NCBI GenBank assembly: GCA_025455085.1
Contig: JALONF010000077.1
Location: 1 to 8,038, forward strand
Reading direction: 5' to 3'
Length of the DNA: 8,038 nt
DNA from: Ignavibacteriaceae bacterium
GTDB lineage: Bacteria; Bacteroidota; Ignavibacteria; Ignavibacteriales; Ignavibacteriaceae
The position numbers and the translations under genes were made by a program. Position 1 is the stretch's first letter; each line of letters begins with the position of its first letter. The notes under the pieces were generated by a model. The model made no database searches and had not been told where the DNA came from. It saw only the letters and a program-made list of their open reading frames with translations. Shown piece after piece: positions 6,205-8,038 of this stretch.

Positions 6205-7440
6205 ATGGACGTCCAACTTTTATATCTTTTAATTTTAGTTTTTTTGAGTGCTTTTTTCTCCGGGACAGAACTTGCCTTTGTTGTTGCCAACAAACTAAAA
6301 ATAGAAGTAAGAGCACGAAAGAAAAATCTTGCTGCCTTAAGTGCAAAATATTTTATTAATCATCCGCAGGACTTTTTCTCAACCATCCTTATCGGAAATA
6401 ATGTTGTGAACATTGCTTATGCTTCCCTGGGCGCAGTATTCCTGAATGTTATTTTTAGTTGGAGTGAAATAAAAATTCTGATTGTTTTGACTGTGATTAT
6501 TGTATTCTTTGGGGAAATTCTTCCCAAGTATTTAGCTAGAGAGCTTGCAGATCGATTCGTGCTTCTTACGGCCCTTCCGCTTCGGGCAGTATCTTATTTA
6601 CTTTATCCTTTTGTAAAAATAACTTCGGCTATATCAAATAAAGTTGTTCAAACTTCAAGTCTTAAAACTGATAACATCTACCATCTTTTTGATAAAGAAG
6701 ATATCAAAGGATTGGTTAAAGAGAGTGAGATAGCCGGCATAGTTGATAAAAAAGATAGCGAATTGATTAACAAGGTTATCGAACTTGGTGATCAAAGAGT
6801 GTATGAAGCAATGACTCCCCGAACTGATATTATTGGTGTGGAAATAACAAAAGAAATTAATGACGTTTTGTCGGTATTTATTGATTCAGAATTTTCAAAA
6901 ATGCCTGTTTACGAGGATAACTTAGATAATATAAAAGGTGTAATTTTAGCAAAAGATCTCTTCAAATCACCAGAAAGCATCAAAAATATTTTGCGTGAAG
7001 TTAGCTTTATACCAGAAACCAAAAAAAGTTTTGAGGTGCTAAATGATTTTCTTGAGACAAGAAACTCCATTGCGATTGTGGTTGATGAACATGGCGGAAC
7101 AGCAGGAATAGTAACCCTTGAAGATATTCTTGAGGAACTATTTGGAGAGATTGAAGATGAATTTGATATCCAGGAAGATATTTGCCGAAGAATAGCTCAA
7201 GATACTTACATCATCAGCGGTAAAGTGGAGATTGATCATATAAATGAAAAATATTATTTGAATCTTGACGAGGGTGATTACGAAACTCTTTCTGGCTTTA
7301 TAACTACCCGCCTCGGTAGAATTCCGAATCAGGGAGAAACTGTTACAATCGAAAATTTTAAAATTCAGATTATTCGCGCAACTGCTCAAAAGATTGAGCT
7401 CGTAAAACTATCTCTTCTGATACCTCAAATTGACAGATAA
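6205..7440 (+). CDS. CNNM/CorC-family membrane protein with CBS pair (HlyC/CorC type)
   Basis: A 411-residue protein with the standard three-part layout of the bacterial CNNM/CorC/HlyC family. An N-terminal DUF21 membrane domain (about 1-150) carries LSAFFSGTELAF (14-25), IGNNVVNIAY (63-72) and FGEILPK (102-108). A CBS-domain pair (about 200-320) carries MTPRTDIIGV (203-212), SKMPVYED (231-238) and VVDEHGGTAGIVTLEDILEE (292-311). A C-terminal transporter-associated domain (about 330-405) carries YIISGKVEIDHIN and DYETLSGFI. Family members are implicated in Mg2+ export or cation homeostasis, with the CBS pair sensing nucleotides. In gliding Bacteroidota a related protein is GldE, and the sequence alone does not separate these roles. 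The ATG is preceded by an A/T-rich 48-bp gap without a Shine-Dalgarno sequence, and it places the start just before the first membrane segment. The last 11 bases overlap the next gene. Confidence 0.92.
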   Translation: MDVQLLYLLILVFLSAFFSGTELAFVVANKLKIEVRARKKNLAALSAKYFINHPQDFFSTILIGNNVVNIAYASLGAVFLNVIFSWSEIKILIVLTVIIVFFGEILPKYLARELADRFVLLTALPLRAVSYLLYPFVKITSAISNKVVQTSSLKTDNIYHLFDKEDIKGLVKESEIAGIVDKKDSELINKVIELGDQRVYEAMTPRTDIIGVEITKEINDVLSVFIDSEFSKMPVYEDNLDNIKGVILAKDLFKSPESIKNILREVSFIPETKKSFEVLNDFLETRNSIAIVVDEHGGTAGIVTLEDILEELFGEIEDEFDIQEDICRRIAQDTYIISGKVEIDHINEKYYLNLDEGDYETLSGFITTRLGRIPNQGETVTIENFKIQIIRATAQKIELVKLSLLIPQIDR

Positions 7441-7831
7441 AAAACAGATTATCCTATTTGATGGAGTGTGCAACTTTTGCAATTTCTGGGTGAACTTTGT
7501 TATCGAAAGGGATTCAAAAGATATTTTCAAGTTCGCTTCACTTCAATCAAGCATAGCCAGAGAACTTACTCAAAAATTAAATTTTGATAGTTCTTCGCTG
7601 GATACGTTCGTCTTGATTGCTGATGATAAATTATATACTAAATCCACAGCGGCGCTTCTTGTAAGTAAGGAACTTAAAAGTCCGGTTAAATTAATTTATT
7701 CACTGATTATCTTTCCAAAATTTTTAAGAGATATATTTTACGACCTGATAGCGAAACATCGTTACAAAATTTTTGGGAAAAGAGATGTCTGCTATATTCC
7801 GTCGAATAATGTCAATAAATTTCTCGAATAA
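7430..7831 (+). CDS. DCC family (DUF393) thiol-disulfide oxidoreductase-like protein
   Basis: A 133-residue protein of the DUF393/DCC family, named for its D-x-x-C-x-x-C motif. Here this is DGVCNFC, with Asp11, Cys14 and Cys17, in a thioredoxin-like first strand (IILFDGVCNFCNFWVNFVI). The second family signature is also present: FYDLIAKHRYKIFGKRDVCYIP (103-124), with Cys121 in the conserved position. The family is annotated as putative thiol-disulfide oxidoreductases on the basis of this motif; substrates are not established. The start is TTG. An in-frame stop at 7418-7420 leaves only this initiator before the DGVC motif, and starting there gives the usual ten-residue lead. No ribosome site is visible, and the 11-base overlap suggests translation by coupling to the gene upstream. 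No signal peptide is seen, so it is probably cytoplasmic. Confidence 0.88.
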   Translation: MTDKKQIILFDGVCNFCNFWVNFVIERDSKDIFKFASLQSSIARELTQKLNFDSSSLDTFVLIADDKLYTKSTAALLVSKELKSPVKLIYSLIIFPKFLRDIFYDLIAKHRYKIFGKRDVCYIPSNNVNKFLE

Positions 7832-7860
7832 AATTGATTATCAGAACCAGCAGGGCATAA

Positions 7861-7889
7861 ATCATTTTTTGAATCCAATGATAATTTTT
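7861..7889 (+). terminator. Weak terminator-like hairpin after the DCC gene
   Basis: ATCATT (7861-7866) and AATGAT (7877-7882) can pair around a ten-base loop, with five T at 7885-7889 close behind. A competing seven-base stem pairs 7837-7843 (ATTATCA) with 7879-7885 (TGATAAT). Both stems are AT-rich and weak. The position, 30 to 60 bases past a stop codon and before a probable new promoter, is what makes a terminator plausible. Confidence 0.3.
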
Positions 7890-7913
7890 ATAAAAGAAAA
7901 TATTAAAATTCAG

Positions 7914-7921
7914 TAAATTTG
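7914..7921 (+). promoter_or_regulatory. Possible Bacteroidota-type -7 promoter box for efp
   Basis: TAAATTTG matches the TAnnTTTG -7 consensus of Bacteroidota primary sigma factor promoters and lies 78 bases before the efp ATG. I see no TTG-type -33 element at the expected distance upstream, where the sequence is A/T-rich. This is therefore a candidate only, and in such AT-rich DNA it could be a chance match. The rest of the 7832-7999 gap holds no gene or RNA that I can recognise. Confidence 0.3.
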
Positions 7922-7999
7922 CAGCCACAAAAATCTATATGTCAGTTAAAGGCCTAATTTTTTAAAAGCTATCACTAAATAATAAAGTAAGAATTAATT

Positions 8000-8038
8000 A
8001 TGGCAATCCAAGCAAATGATATCAGAAAAGGGATGGTG
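8000..8038 (+). CDS. efp: Elongation factor P, N-terminal fragment (3' end outside window)
   Basis: The last 39 bases encode MAIQANDIRKGMV from an ATG and run off the window. This fits the start of bacterial elongation factor P (for example M-A-x-x-x-x-D-x-R-x-G-M), which binds stalled ribosomes and relieves arrest at polyproline stretches. The fragment is too short to show the tip residue that is modified in many species. The 168-base upstream gap, longer than any other here, suggests that the gene has its own promoter. The bases before the ATG (AAAGTAAGAATTAATT) hold no good Shine-Dalgarno sequence. Confidence 0.65.
   Translation, partial: MAIQANDIRKGMV

Noticed and set aside
1..8038. CRISPR arrays, insertion sequences, tRNA genes, phage or defence modules
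   Set aside because: I saw no spaced direct repeats, transposase motifs, terminal inverted repeats or tRNA-like cloverleafs, and the window is nearly filled by recognisable housekeeping and metabolic genes.

Overview
The window is an 8 kb, AT-rich, gene-dense bacterial chromosome segment. Every supported gene lies on the + strand, with short gaps or overlaps. It starts inside the 3' end of a glycerate kinase gene and ends 13 codons into an elongation factor P gene. The organism is probably a member of the Bacteroidota/Ignavibacteriota (FCB) side of the bacterial tree. This is an inference from low GC, start codons mostly lacking Shine-Dalgarno sequences, one TAnnTTTG promoter-like box before efp, an endonuclease-type MutL, and the general character of the proteins. 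No rRNA or other decisive marker is present.

Layout. (1) 1-297: C-terminal part of a glycerate kinase. (2) 373-3537: thyA, folA and mutL. thyA and folA overlap by 4 nt through a TTG start, and folA and mutL overlap by 17 nt. ThyA makes dTMP and releases dihydrofolate, DHFR recycles that dihydrofolate, and MutL acts in mismatch repair, so the block joins DNA precursor supply with replication fidelity. (3) 3590-6156: a coenzyme-B12-dependent acyl-CoA mutase large subunit, followed with a one-base overlap (TGATG) by a UbiA-family membrane prenyltransferase of the polyprenyl-phosphate phosphoribosyltransferase type. (4) 6205-7831: a CNNM/CBS/CorC-domain membrane protein overlapping by 11 nt a small DCC-family (DUF393) protein with a TTG start. 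(5) 7832-7999: the longest non-coding stretch, with a weak terminator-like hairpin and a possible promoter box, then the start of efp.

Most of this is core metabolism and housekeeping. I see no mobile element, CRISPR array, tRNA, defence system or biosynthetic island. The most informative point is in the mutase. Its two substrate-selecting positions read Phe80 and Gln198, the isobutyryl-CoA mutase pattern, not the Tyr/Arg pair of methylmalonyl-CoA mutase, so the likely automatic label 'methylmalonyl-CoA mutase' is probably wrong. The protein has no B12-binding domain, and no small subunit gene lies in the window. The second point is a phosphoribosyltransferase-like UbiA protein without the arabinan-pathway partners it has in actinobacteria.
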